From NCBI GenBank assembly GCA_964413535.1, contig CAYPTB010000029.1, forward strand, positions 124,001 to 188,000: a DNA stretch of 64,000 nt, written 5' to 3'. This stretch comes from CAYPTB01 sp964413535. Its GTDB lineage: Bacteria; Planctomycetota; UBA1135; GCA-002686595. A model generated the notes under the pieces. That model was not told the DNA's origin, did not search any database, and saw only the letters and a program-made list of their open reading frames with translations. Numbering within the stretch: the first letter of the stretch is position 1; each line of letters starts with the position of its first letter. Shown here piece by piece: positions 44,701 to 52,337 of the stretch. Made by a program: the position numbers and the translations under genes.

Positions 44701-46967
44701 CGGTGCTGGCGTCGCGCGTGCGCGAGGATGTTGGCCGGATAATCGTCCACGACCTCGACGTCGCTGACGAGCGCGGTCCGCGCGTGGATGCCCTCGAACA
44801 GATCGTGAGAGAGCAACGCGTTCTCCGGCACTCGACCCTCGACCGCCGCGCTGAACGCGTCGACGTCGTAGAGCCCCTTTCCCGTGTAGACGCCTTCTCC
44901 GAAGAGGTCCTGGTAGCTGTCCGAGACGGCGGTCGTGTAAGGATCGACGCCCGTGTGCCCGGCGTAGACGCGCGCGAAGAGCGAACCCGCCGCGCTCGAA
45001 TAGGTGACGCTGACGCGCGGCTGCAGGATTCCGTAGCCCGCCGTCACGCGCCCGACGAGGGGATCGAAGAACGGTCGATTGAGTGGATGCGAGAGGACCC
45101 CGATCAGCGCGCGCGCAGCGTTGCGCGGCAGCCGCGAGTCCGCGTCCAAGGTGAGCACGTAGCGCACCGAAGGCAGGATCGCGAGCTCTCCGACCGACAC
45201 CGTGAAGCTCGTGTCCGTCGCGCCTCTCAGCAGGCGATTGAACTCCTCGATCTTCCCGCGCTTGCGCTCCCAGCCCATGAAGACCCCCTCGCGTGGGTTC
45301 CAGCGGCGGACGCGGTGGAAGAGGAAGAAGCGGTCGGCCGAGTGCCGGCGGTTGAGGGCTTCGACGCCCTCGCGCGCCGCGGCCAAGACGGCATCCTCTC
45401 CCGGGTTCGAGCGCTCGGTCGCATCCCGGAAGTCGGAGAGGATCGCGAAGTGGACGTTCGGATCGAGGTTGCCCAACGCCTGGACCTCGAGGTGCTCGAG
45501 CAAACGCTCGACGCCCGCCACGCTGTCGATCAGCGTGGGAACGACCACCATCGTTCGTGAGCCCTCGGGAACTCCACCTCTCAGATCGAGGCGTGGCAGG
45601 CGGCGCGGTGGAGCGAGCGCGGCCACGACGCGCTGAACGACGAGGACGGCCAACTCGCTGGCGGGAACGAGCGCGAGCAGGGCGGCGGCGATCGCCAGCG
45701 CGAGGCCGCCGGTCGCGTGCGCGTGCGCCGCGGCCGCGCTCACCACGAGCGCGGTCGAGAGAGCGATGCTCGAGAGGTAGGCGGCGGTCGCCCTGCGCAA
45801 CACGTAACGCCGCAGCCGTTCGGAGAGCCGGGGACGGCAGGCGACGTCGATCTCGAGCCCGGGCCGGCCCTGCCCGATCAGGTGATAGCCGACGTGTGCC
45901 GCCCGGTCGGCTGGGTCGCGCGCCGCCGCTTCGCGGGCGCTCTCGACGGCTCGCAGACTGACGCGCACTTGCGCCTCGCCCGTGGAGTCGGCGAGTTCCT
46001 CCACGGCGTGGCGGTAGAGGTCGCGGCTCTGGAAGTCCATGCGCGCGTACGCTCCGGCAGGATCGCGCCGCAGGATCTGCTCGACCGAGCTCGCCTCCTC
46101 GACGACGCGACTCCAATCGAGGGTCGCGCACAGTCGCAGGCTCGTGATGGTGTTGCCCGCCGAGACCTGGTCCATGGCCTGGCGCTGATACTCGGAGCGG
46201 ACGACGTCCTCGTAGGTGGTCCCGCTCGCGGCGAGGGCTTCCTCGACTTCGGCGAGCAGCGGCAGGCCGCGCGGATCGTGCTCGAGCATGCGCTGGCGCA
46301 GCAGCGCCACGTACGCACCGTGCAGCGGTAGGTTCGGCGTCTCCGGCGTCCTCCCTTCCTCCACCCGTTCCAGCGCCTCGCGCGCCGCACCCCGCGCCTC
46401 GCGCGCTCGCAGGATGCCCTCCGCCAAGCGCCTGAGGTTTTCGAGCAACGCGAGCTCGAGCATGATCGGCCAAGCCCAGAGCTCGCCCAGCGTCAGCGGC
46501 GCGACGGTCTCGAAGGCGAGCACGAAACGCGTGAGCCGCTCCGCGTCGAGCCTCCCGTCCCCGTGCCGGATCAGCTCGAGCGCCAGCGCGTGAATGCGCG
46601 CCTGTCCGGAGAACTCGCGCGCAGCGAGCTTGGGGAGCTTGCGGTAGTAGCGCAGCGGAAGATCGTGCCGCACCGCGCGAGCCTGGGTCTCGATCAAGTG
46701 GAAGTTGTCGAGGATCCACTCGACCGCCGGATCGACGACGTCACCGCGGCGCGCGTCCTCGGCCAGGACGCGGTAGGCGCGTCGCAGGAAGGCCAGGTTC
46801 TCGGCCAGCCTCACGAGCACGTGGTAGCGACCGACGCGCGAGCTGCGGGCCAGCGTGAACACCGCGGCGAGCGTCTTGGCGCGTGCTTCGAGGCTCTCGA
46901 GGCTCAGGGCTTCCGCGCGCAACGGCGCGGTCTCCTGCGACCTGCTCTCGAGACGGAACCAACTCAT
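38760..46967 (-). CDS. ndvB: Cyclic beta-1,2-glucan synthase (GT84-GH94)
   Basis: At 2735 aa this is a full-size member of the NdvB/ChvB family. The N-terminal ~400 residues are helical. The membrane-embedded GT84 glycosyltransferase carries DADSR (D608, D610) and RQHRWVRGDWQ (near 753). The C-terminal half has two GH94-type phosphorylase-like domains, with the catalytic-acid motif SCDWNDGYSRVG (D2399). In rhizobia it polymerises UDP-glucose on a protein intermediate and cyclises a beta-1,2-glucan with phosphorylase-like length control. Product: periplasmic cyclic glucan for osmotic or envelope roles. It lies between the DedA-glycosyltransferase fusion and copA, all minus strand. ATG 46967. 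Confidence 0.93.
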   Translation of the reverse strand: MSWFRLESRSQETAPLRAEALSLESLEARAKTLAAVFTLARSSRVGRYHVLVRLAENLAFLRRAYRVLAEDARRGDVVDPAVEWILDNFHLIETQARAVRHDLPLRYYRKLPKLAAREFSGQARIHALALELIRHGDGRLDAERLTRFVLAFETVAPLTLGELWAWPIMLELALLENLRRLAEGILRAREARGAAREALERVEEGRTPETPNLPLHGAYVALLRQRMLEHDPRGLPLLAEVEEALAASGTTYEDVVRSEYQRQAMDQVSAGNTITSLRLCATLDWSRVVEEASSVEQILRRDPAGAYARMDFQSRDLYRHAVEELADSTGEAQVRVSLRAVESAREAAARDPADRAAHVGYHLIGQGRPGLEIDVACRPRLSERLRRYVLRRATAAYLSSIALSTALVVSAAAAHAHATGGLALAIAAALLALVPASELAVLVVQRVVAALAPPRRLPRLDLRGGVPEGSRTMVVVPTLIDSVAGVERLLEHLEVQALGNLDPNVHFAILSDFRDATERSNPGEDAVLAAAREGVEALNRRHSADRFFLFHRVRRWNPREGVFMGWERKRGKIEEFNRLLRGATDTSFTVSVGELAILPSVRYVLTLDADSRLPRNAARALIGVLSHPLNRPFFDPLVGRVTAGYGILQPRVSVTYSSAAGSLFARVYAGHTGVDPYTTAVSDSYQDLFGEGVYTGKGLYDVDAFSAAVEGRVPENALLSHDLFEGIHARTALVSDVEVVDDYPANILAHARRQHRWVRGDWQILAWLLPVVPTRDGFAKNTLPLISKWKIFDNLRRSLVAPALVLFFVAAWTFLPGHPLVWTLGGLTVVAFPLATALLGLLKRSPAREPATMYVRGALEDWSTACAQAFLTLVFLPYHAWEMLDAIGTTLVRLVLTHRRLLDWETAAAQGVRAAGLLQGGLVAFHSTMAASPLTAVVAGAIVALARPSALAVALPFLVLWAAAPLIAFVSSRPVVHRERRLSARDREYLLDVARRTWGYFEAFTVAEEHWLVPDNVQEGPRVVAHRTSPTNVGMSLVAALAARDLGFIETGALLERLERTLTTIEGLERHHGHLLNWYDTRSLAPLEPRYVSTVDSGNLACSLIAVAEGCRSLAPEHPDLASRLADVARRASAFADGMNFTFLFDPERELFSIGCRLADGGGPARLDAAYYDLLASEARLASFFAIAKGDVPQSHWFHLGRLVVSVEGVPTLVSWSASMFEYVMPLLLMRTYPGTLLDRSCRMVVRRQMDYAKDRDVPWGVSESAYNQVDRLGNYQYKAFGVPGLGLKRGLADELVVAPYATALAALVDPLEAVLNLRRLEALGAAGAFGFYDAVDYTVRKPVDNVVASPTTRGAEIVEAYFAHHQGMSLVAIANVLFGDRMVERFHTDRRIQATELLLQERIPRQAPVIQPRPAEETHVAPGVLPRAPRRIRSAYTQRPHAQVLSNGNYVVIVTNAGGGSSSCRDRAVTRWREDRTRDPGGQFIYLRDVHSGAVWSATHLPVGVDAEDYQVEFVSEKATFSRRDHDIVTRLEIAVSPEDAAEVRRISLTNRSDRPREIELSSYVELALAPSAEDFAHPAFGKLFIETEWVPESAALIARRRPRDGSDPTLVAFHVLSIDGRAQAPVEYETDRMRFLGRGRGPEAPQALDGRALSGTTGAVLDPILSLRTRLRLPPGAFARIAFTTGVSNDENAARALALKYHEPGVASRSLALAYAHAQVSLRHLGISLHEAQLFERLGSRVFVPGAALRTDAQILARNTLGQPGLWRHGISGDLPIVLVRVEHPRGVALVEQVLRAQEHWRLLGLKSDLVISNEHATSYRDELFEQLAALVDAGPWAGWKGRSGGVFLVRADGMPEPEQILLRSVARAELTGDGTSLSHQLDADPPPVERCLATALADEAGASDVLELPELVMDNGRGGFTPDGREYVVVLEGARETPLPWSNVIANQSFGTIVTERGSAHTWWGNSRENRLTPFANDPVSDPTAEAIFLRDEERGVVWGATPGPLPRTRRSPRWIVRHGAGVSRFQRSAEGIEQELAVFVARNEPVKLSLLTLTNRSNRPRRIALLAYAEWALGAPKPGLAAYVVTERDPETGAVLARNPYNDAYSSRVAFSATSEPVLSATGDRGEFLGRHGSLPRAAAFARARLSERFGAGLDACAALHAEVILAPDETRDIVFLLGQGRDAGEARELVRRFGDPERARAELAQVEAFWDDVLGAIQVSTPDDSFDLLVGRWLLYQDLSCRVWARSGYYQASGAFGFRDQLQDVLALTFTRPDLTRDHILRAASRQFVEGDVQHWWDPTTGRGIRTRCSDDLLWLPYAIAHYVDATGDRAVLDQPIAYLEGPPLAPGEQEAYGEPAVSSEVGSVYEHALRAIDRAMTVGPHGLPLMGSCDWNDGYSRVGHGGRGESVFVGWFLHAILGSFAALCEERADPVRASRYRSERERLQTVLEQSWDGEWYRRAYFDDGSPLGSAQNDEGRIDSVAQTWAVLSGAAPLKRAERAMDAVRSHLVRRASRVILLLTPPFDETALEPGYIKGYLPGVRENGGQYTHAAQWVVLALAKLGSGDEAVELFHLLNPVNHTRTPSAVQRYKTEPYVLAGDVYDHPAHRGRGGWTWYTGSAGWMYRVALEGILGLHRHGATFTVDPCIPSSWPGFTIEWRFGATRYTIGVENPEHRCRGVASAELDGTPVLASAIPLTDDGGAHRVKVVLGASAAALPTVVRKGTPAWSDER

Positions 46968-47242
46968 TCACGTGCCCGCGCGGGTGCGCTTCGGCGAGCA
47001 GGAGACTACCAAGCGTTGGATCCCATGGCCGCGGATCGAAGCAATTGAAGGACCTCCGCGGGATCGACGCCGGATGCGCCGGGAGCGCCGAGGTCCGGCT
47101 CCCACGCACCGAGCGCTCGAGTCGGCGCGCCGACGATGACGGGGCGCGGGCGGCGTCGCCGAGCCGCCCCTCGGTCTCCGCATGTAGCGTGTACAAACGT
47201 CGGCTGTCCTTCGACGTCCGCCCGAGCCGTGACGAAGGCGCT
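46968..47242. other. Intergenic region upstream of the cyclic glucan synthase
   Basis: The 275 bases hold the likely promoter for the glucan synthase on the minus strand; TAGTCT lies about 41 bases before the ATG. Open frames reading through the region are antisense or composition artefacts. Confidence 0.4.
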
Positions 47243-48664
47243 CTACGGGTCCCGATGCCCGAACTCGGCGATCGCGGAGGGCGAGGTGGAGGCCTTCGAT
47301 CCTGCGGCTTCGGCGCGCACGACGAAGGCCCGTCCGGCGGCTCCGCTCGTCCGCCCGCGCCAGACCGAGGCGGGACTCGTGCTCGGAGCCTCGTCGGGAC
47401 GATGACGCGCGTTCACGTAGTCGGTGCCGCGCGCGAGTCGCAGGCGCAGGCGGAGCCAGAACCACAGGGAACGAGCCAAGCCGACCGATTGGAAGCGCCG
47501 CATGGAGGTGACCGAAGAGGTGCCTTCCACGATCGAGTAGCGGCCGCCTGCGTTCCCGGCTGCGCGAACGAAGGCCCGCAGCTCGTCGATCTCGCGTGCT
47601 TCGTCGAAGCCGCCGACCCGGCGGAAGAGTTGCGCGTCGCTGAAGAGCAGGCCTCCCAGGACTCCGCGATACAGGCCGATTCGCTGCCACGAGTTCTTGA
47701 GCGCGAAGAAGATCCGGTAGCGCCATTCGGCGCGATCGGGGCGGCCCAGGACGGTGCCGAAGCAACCGGGCGCCGCGCGCGCTCGGATTTCGTCCAGCGC
47801 ATCGGCCGCCATGCGGCTGTCGGCGTCGAGGAACACCAAGAGCTCGCCCTCCGCTCGGGCGGCTCCCAGGTTGCGGGCCCGGCTGTAGCCCAGAGGCTTC
47901 GGCGAGCGAACGACCCGATCGGCCAACCTCAGCGCGATCGCGGCCGTTCCGTCGGAGGAGCCGTTCTCGACGACGATCACTTCGGCGGGGAAGCGCTGGC
48001 GGCGCACGGAGCGCAGCGCCGCTTCCAGATAAGCCTCTTCGTTGCACGCGGGGATCACGACGGAAACGCTCGCGGGCCAAGCGCCGTCCGCCTTCCGGTT
48101 CCTGCGCGGCTCGATCCTCCGCGCTCCGACTCGACCCATGAACCAGGTCATGGCGAGGGCGAAGAGCGCCAGGCTCGCCAGGATCTTCGACATGCTCTCG
48201 CCCTCCGTAAGGAAGCGATCGAGCGTCGTCCCGATCGCGAACGCCGCCAGGAAGAGGAGCGCGAGCCACAGGACGGCGCTCGCCAGGTTCACCAGGACGA
48301 CGTCGCGATAGCGCAGCCGCACGATCCCACACCACACGTTGGCGGCGATCTTCGAGCCGTAGAGGAAGCGCGACAGGAACAGGAGCCGCGCGGCCGACGA
48401 GCTCTCACACGCCGCCTCGAGGCGCTCGATGCCGCGGGCCAGGAGAGCGAAACGGCGAAGCCGCTCCAACGACACCAAACGTCCCGCGCAGTACCAGGCG
48501 GAATCCGACAGCCACATGACGGTCGCCGCCACGAGCGCGAGCCGCCACGGATCCAGCTCGCCCTGCATCGCGAGGAAGATGGCCGGCAGGAGCACCGGCG
48601 ACCCGATGACGAGGATGCCCAGGAAGAGCGCGAGGATCTCGTTCCCACCCAATGCTTCGTGCAT
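47243..48664 (-). CDS. DedA-family membrane domain fused to GT2 glycosyltransferase
   Basis: The 473-aa protein begins with a DedA/VTT-type membrane domain (about 1-200) rich in hydrophobic segments and with the hallmark SRFLYGSKIAANVWCG (the family's F/Y-x-R-x-(V/I)-P-like region). A GT2 domain then follows from about 215: VSVVIPACNEEAYLEAAL, VIVVENGSSDGT and LVFLDADSRM (the DxD). DedA proteins move undecaprenyl phosphate or lipids; GT2 enzymes use nucleotide sugars. The fusion suggests glycosylation of a lipid carrier coupled to its flipping. A strong GGGAGGAG Shine-Dalgarno fixes ATG 48664. It directly precedes the glucan synthase region. Confidence 0.8.
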   Translation of the reverse strand: MHEALGGNEILALFLGILVIGSPVLLPAIFLAMQGELDPWRLALVAATVMWLSDSAWYCAGRLVSLERLRRFALLARGIERLEAACESSSAARLLFLSRFLYGSKIAANVWCGIVRLRYRDVVLVNLASAVLWLALLFLAAFAIGTTLDRFLTEGESMSKILASLALFALAMTWFMGRVGARRIEPRRNRKADGAWPASVSVVIPACNEEAYLEAALRSVRRQRFPAEVIVVENGSSDGTAAIALRLADRVVRSPKPLGYSRARNLGAARAEGELLVFLDADSRMAADALDEIRARAAPGCFGTVLGRPDRAEWRYRIFFALKNSWQRIGLYRGVLGGLLFSDAQLFRRVGGFDEAREIDELRAFVRAAGNAGGRYSIVEGTSSVTSMRRFQSVGLARSLWFWLRLRLRLARGTDYVNARHRPDEAPSTSPASVWRGRTSGAAGRAFVVRAEAAGSKASTSPSAIAEFGHRDP

Positions 48665-48838
48665 GGTCACGCTCCTCCCATCCCCGGCGCCGCGGATGCC
48701 TTCTCCCTCATCGCGGCCAGCCGGTTCAAATCCCGGACCGGCGGCCAACCCTCTCGGCCTAGCACGGCTTCCGTCGAGCATGAGCTCGAGCGAGCGCGGC
48801 CCCGGGCGAAGGCTCGGGGCCGCTTGGTTGCCGGCCGG

Positions 48839-50218
48839 TCACGTCGCGGTCCAGTAGGCCGCTCCCAGAGCCGCGCAGATCCCGAGCGTCGCCGGCATGC
48901 CGAGACGGAAACGGAAGGTAGTGAGGAAGGCGAGAGCGGAGAGCGCGAGGGCGGCGGGATCGAGCGTGCTCCACACCGGCACGTGGCAGCGCATCCCGAA
49001 GCGCTGGAGCACGTCGACTTCGCCGAAGAGGGCGTGCAGCGCGAACCACACCGCCAGGTTCAGGATCACGCCGACCACCGCGGCCGTGATCGCCGACAGA
49101 GCCGCCGTGAGGTTCTCGTTCCCGCGCAGGCGCTCGACGTAGGGCGCGCCGAGGAAGATCCACAGGAAGCACGGCGCGAACGTGACCCAGGTCGTGACGA
49201 GCGAGCCCGCGATGCCCGCGACGAGCGGATCGAGCCCGCCCGGAGCGCGCCACGCGCCCATGAATCCCACGAATTGCACGACCTGGATCAGCGGACCGGG
49301 CGTCGTCTCCGCCATCCCGAGCCCGACCAGCATCTCGCGCGGCTCGAGCCAGCCGTACACCAGGACGGCCTGCTGCGCGACGTAGGCGAGCACGGCGTAG
49401 GCGCCGCCGAACGTGACGACGGCGGCCTTGCTGAAGAACAAGCCCTCCTGCACGAGCACGTCATCGCGCCCGAACAGCGCGGCGAGGATCGCGAGCGGCA
49501 CGAACCACAGGCTCCCCCACGTCGCGAGCACGACGAGCGAGCGCCGCGCGGAAGGCTCGACCTCGCGCAGCTCGACCTCGAGCACGGGCTCTCCATCCGC
49601 AGAGGCGTGAGCGCCCGTGCCGTGGCCGCCCGCGGCGGCGAAGATGCGCGGAGCGAGCCGACCGCCCGCGAAGCCGAGCGCTCCCGCGGCAAGCACAATG
49701 AAGGGGAAGGGGACCGAGAAGACGAAGATCGCGACGAAGGCCGATGCGGCGATGGCGAAGAACGTCCGGTTCTTCAGCACGCGCTTGCCGACACGCACGA
49801 CGGCTTGCACGACGATCGCGAGCACCGCCGTCTGCAGGCCGAAGAAGAGCCCCGTGACGAAGTCGACCTCGCCCCACACGGCGTACACGACGCTCAGGCC
49901 CAGGATCGCGAGGAAGCCCGGCAGCACGAACAGCGTGCCCGCCACGAGACCGCCGCGCGTGCCGTGCAGGAGCCAGCCGATGTAGGTCGCGAGCTGCTGG
50001 GCCTCGGGCCCCGGGAGCAACACGCAGTAGTTCAGCGCGTACAGGAAGCGCTCCTCGCCGATCCAGCGCTTCTCGTCGACGAGGATCCGGTGCATCACCG
50101 CGATCTGTCCGGCGGGCCCGCCGAAGCTCTGGAGCGCCACTCGCGTCCACACGCCGAGCGCCTCGCGGAAGGGAACGGCGCGGCCGCCTCGGGCGCGCGA
50201 AGCGAGCGGGGAGCTCAA
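48839..50218 (-). CDS. chrA: Chromate transporter ChrA (double-domain)
   Basis: The 459-aa protein contains two CHR domains in tandem, as in full-length ChrA: LQSFGGPAGQIAVMHRILV with ALNYCVLLPGPEAQQLATY, and again VTFGGAYAVLAYVAQQAV with METTPGPLIQVVQFVGFMG-type sequence. Around ten membrane segments are expected. It exports chromate by proton antiport. The start is TTG 50218 because no ATG or GTG precedes the first domain. It shares an intergenic region with the divergent radical SAM gene. Confidence 0.92.
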   Translation of the reverse strand: MSSPLASRARGGRAVPFREALGVWTRVALQSFGGPAGQIAVMHRILVDEKRWIGEERFLYALNYCVLLPGPEAQQLATYIGWLLHGTRGGLVAGTLFVLPGFLAILGLSVVYAVWGEVDFVTGLFFGLQTAVLAIVVQAVVRVGKRVLKNRTFFAIAASAFVAIFVFSVPFPFIVLAAGALGFAGGRLAPRIFAAAGGHGTGAHASADGEPVLEVELREVEPSARRSLVVLATWGSLWFVPLAILAALFGRDDVLVQEGLFFSKAAVVTFGGAYAVLAYVAQQAVLVYGWLEPREMLVGLGMAETTPGPLIQVVQFVGFMGAWRAPGGLDPLVAGIAGSLVTTWVTFAPCFLWIFLGAPYVERLRGNENLTAALSAITAAVVGVILNLAVWFALHALFGEVDVLQRFGMRCHVPVWSTLDPAALALSALAFLTTFRFRLGMPATLGICAALGAAYWTAT

Positions 50219-50557
50219 CCCGGGGCTCCGCGCGCCGATCGCGCGGGCCGGCGGAACTCCGACCTCGCTGCGGGAAGGGCGGCTTCGTGCGAACGCCCAA
50301 GGTCGCTCCCCATGGCCGGACGGAGGTATCCCTTCTGCGTGGCGACGTCAACGCTCGCGCCGCGCGATCCGCGCGGCAGGAAAGCGCTTCCCGAAGGTCT
50401 CCGGATGGGGCTCCCGAGCGCGCCGGCGGTCTGGGATCGAAAGCCTGCGCCGCCCCGCTCCTCCGCGCAGGCCTGTAGACTTGGTACTCGGCCCGTCCGA
50501 ACGGCTGCGCCTCGGGTCCGTGGAAGCGAGGGGCCTCGGCCCGCGCCGAGACCTCGA
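50219..50557. other. Divergent promoter region with an 8-bp hairpin
   Basis: Between the ChrA-type and radical SAM genes lies a 339-base region with the perfect inverted repeat GCCGCGCG-atc-CGCGCGGC (50359-50377) and a TAGACT -10-like hexamer at 50476-50481 on the plus strand. The hairpin could be an operator or attenuator; no coding function is evident. Confidence 0.35.
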
Positions 50558-52135
50558 ATGAAGATCCAGCTCGTTCACCCCCCGACGTACGTGAACCCGA
50601 AGGCCCTGACGGCCTTGCGGCCTTCGCCGCCGCTCGGGCTCGCCTACATCGCCGCGGCGCTGGAGCAGGCGGGGCACGCGGTGAGCGTCGTCGACGCGGT
50701 GGCGCTCGGGCCCGAAGAGCTCGTGCGCGAGGGACGCGTCCTGCGCCTGGGGCTCTCGCCCGAGGCGATCGTCGAGCACATCGACGCCGACACGCGCGCC
50801 GTGGGCCTCACGAACATGTGGAGCTTCTCGTGGCCGGTCGTGCGGGAGCTCATCCACCGGTTGAAGGAGCGCCGGCCGGACGTGACGCTCGTGTGCGGCG
50901 GCGAGCACTTCAACGGCCTGCCCGAGTTCTCCATGCAGGCGGCGCCGATCGACTACGTCGTGCGCGGCGAGGGCGAGGAGTCCGCGGTCGAGATCTTCCG
51001 GGCGATCGAGCGCGGCACCCTCGACGCCGCAACCCTGTCGGGCATCGCGAGCATCGTCTGGCGCGACGGCGAGCGGATCGTCGCGAACCCCTCGCGCGCG
51101 CGCATCCGCGACGTCGACACGATCCCGGAGCCGGCCTGGCACCTGTTCGACCTCGACACCTACAACCGCCACGGGCTGAAGACGGGGATCGACTACGGCT
51201 ACATGGTGCCGATCCTCGCCACGCGCGGCTGCCCCTACGAGTGCACCTACTGCTCGAGCCCGCGCATGTGGACGCAGCGCTGGTACGCGCGCGACCCGGA
51301 GAAGGTCGCGGACGAGATCGAGCGCTACGTGCGCGAGTACGGCGCGAACAACTTCCCCTTCCAGGACCTGACGGCGATCATCCGCAAGGACTGGATCATG
51401 GACTTCTGCGCTTCGATGATCCGGCGCGGGCTGGACGTCCGCTGGCAGCTCCCCTCCGGGACGCGCTGCGAGGTGATCGACGCGGAGATGACGCCGCTGC
51501 TCTACCAGGCGGGCTGCCGCTCGCTGAACTACGCGCCGGAATCCGGCAGCGACGAGACGCGCAAGCTGATCAAGAAGAAGATGAAGAAGGAGTCGCTCTT
51601 CAAGGCCGTCGACGCGGCGGTGAAGGAGCGCATCAACCTCTCGTGCTTCATCGTGCTGGGCTTCCCGCTCGACACCGACCGCATGGTGCGCGAGAACCTG
51701 AAGTTCGTGCGCGAGCTCGCGTTGCGCGGCGTCGACGACATCGCCTGCGGCTTCTTCTTCCCGATCCCCGCGACCGAGCTCTTCGATTACCTCGCCGCCA
51801 AGGGCAAGACCGACCTGTCGGACCAGAAGCTCCTGGCGCCGATCCTGGTGCACGACCGGTACATGACGGATGACCGCAACTTCTCGGACCACATCCCGAG
51901 CTGGCGGCTCTCGCTCTACCGCTACCTCGTGCTCCTGAACTTCTACCCGCTCGCGTTCCTCACCCATCCCGGCCGGGTGTTCCGGACGCTGCGCAACGTC
52001 GTGCTGCGGCGCGAGGAGTCGAAGCTCGACAGCTTCCTCAACATCTACACGAAGAACCTCGGCCGCAAGCTGCGCCGCCTCTTCCGGCGCCCCGGGGCGC
52101 CCGTGCCGCGCGACGGCGCCGCGCCGCGAACCTGA
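50558..52135 (+). CDS. B12-binding-domain radical SAM protein
   Basis: The 525-aa protein has an N-terminal cobalamin-binding-type domain (IQLVHPPTYVNPK and PPLGLAYIAAALEQAGHAV) and then the radical SAM core with the cluster ligands C225, C229 and C232 (RGCPYECTYCSS). PEPAWHLFDLDTY links the two, as in many B12-rSAM C-methylases and ring-rearranging enzymes. It acts in the cytosol on an unknown substrate, methylating an unactivated carbon or rearranging a ring. A long open frame reads upstream of ATG 50558 but is antisense to the glucan synthase region. ATP-grasp and HTTM-like neighbours suggest a small biosynthetic pathway. Confidence 0.9.
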   Translation: MKIQLVHPPTYVNPKALTALRPSPPLGLAYIAAALEQAGHAVSVVDAVALGPEELVREGRVLRLGLSPEAIVEHIDADTRAVGLTNMWSFSWPVVRELIHRLKERRPDVTLVCGGEHFNGLPEFSMQAAPIDYVVRGEGEESAVEIFRAIERGTLDAATLSGIASIVWRDGERIVANPSRARIRDVDTIPEPAWHLFDLDTYNRHGLKTGIDYGYMVPILATRGCPYECTYCSSPRMWTQRWYARDPEKVADEIERYVREYGANNFPFQDLTAIIRKDWIMDFCASMIRRGLDVRWQLPSGTRCEVIDAEMTPLLYQAGCRSLNYAPESGSDETRKLIKKKMKKESLFKAVDAAVKERINLSCFIVLGFPLDTDRMVRENLKFVRELALRGVDDIACGFFFPIPATELFDYLAAKGKTDLSDQKLLAPILVHDRYMTDDRNFSDHIPSWRLSLYRYLVLLNFYPLAFLTHPGRVFRTLRNVVLRREESKLDSFLNIYTKNLGRKLRRLFRRPGAPVPRDGAAPRT

Positions 52136-52337
52136 GCGCGCGCCACGACCGGCTCTTCGGCTCGAACGCCGGACGAAGAGGCTCCGCCCGAGGATCGCGG
52201 AGTTCCGCGCGAGCTTCGCGGGCTCCCTGCCGATGAAGTCGCCGCGCGGCAACGCTCTCGCTCCCCCCAGAGCGCCTCGTTCCGCTCGACGCCCATCCCT
52301 AGACTCGAGAGCGATTCCCTCGCGAGGACCGATCCCG

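Noticed and set aside
48715..48760. T-loop-like GGTTCAAATCCCGG suggesting a tRNA
   Set aside because: The T-stem has mismatched pairs, and no acceptor or anticodon arm can be folded with it.
46883..50557. Upstream extension of the radical SAM frame to give a 1750-aa protein
   Set aside because: The extension is antisense to the glucan synthase, DedA-glycosyltransferase and ChrA-type genes; the real domain starts at ATG 50558.
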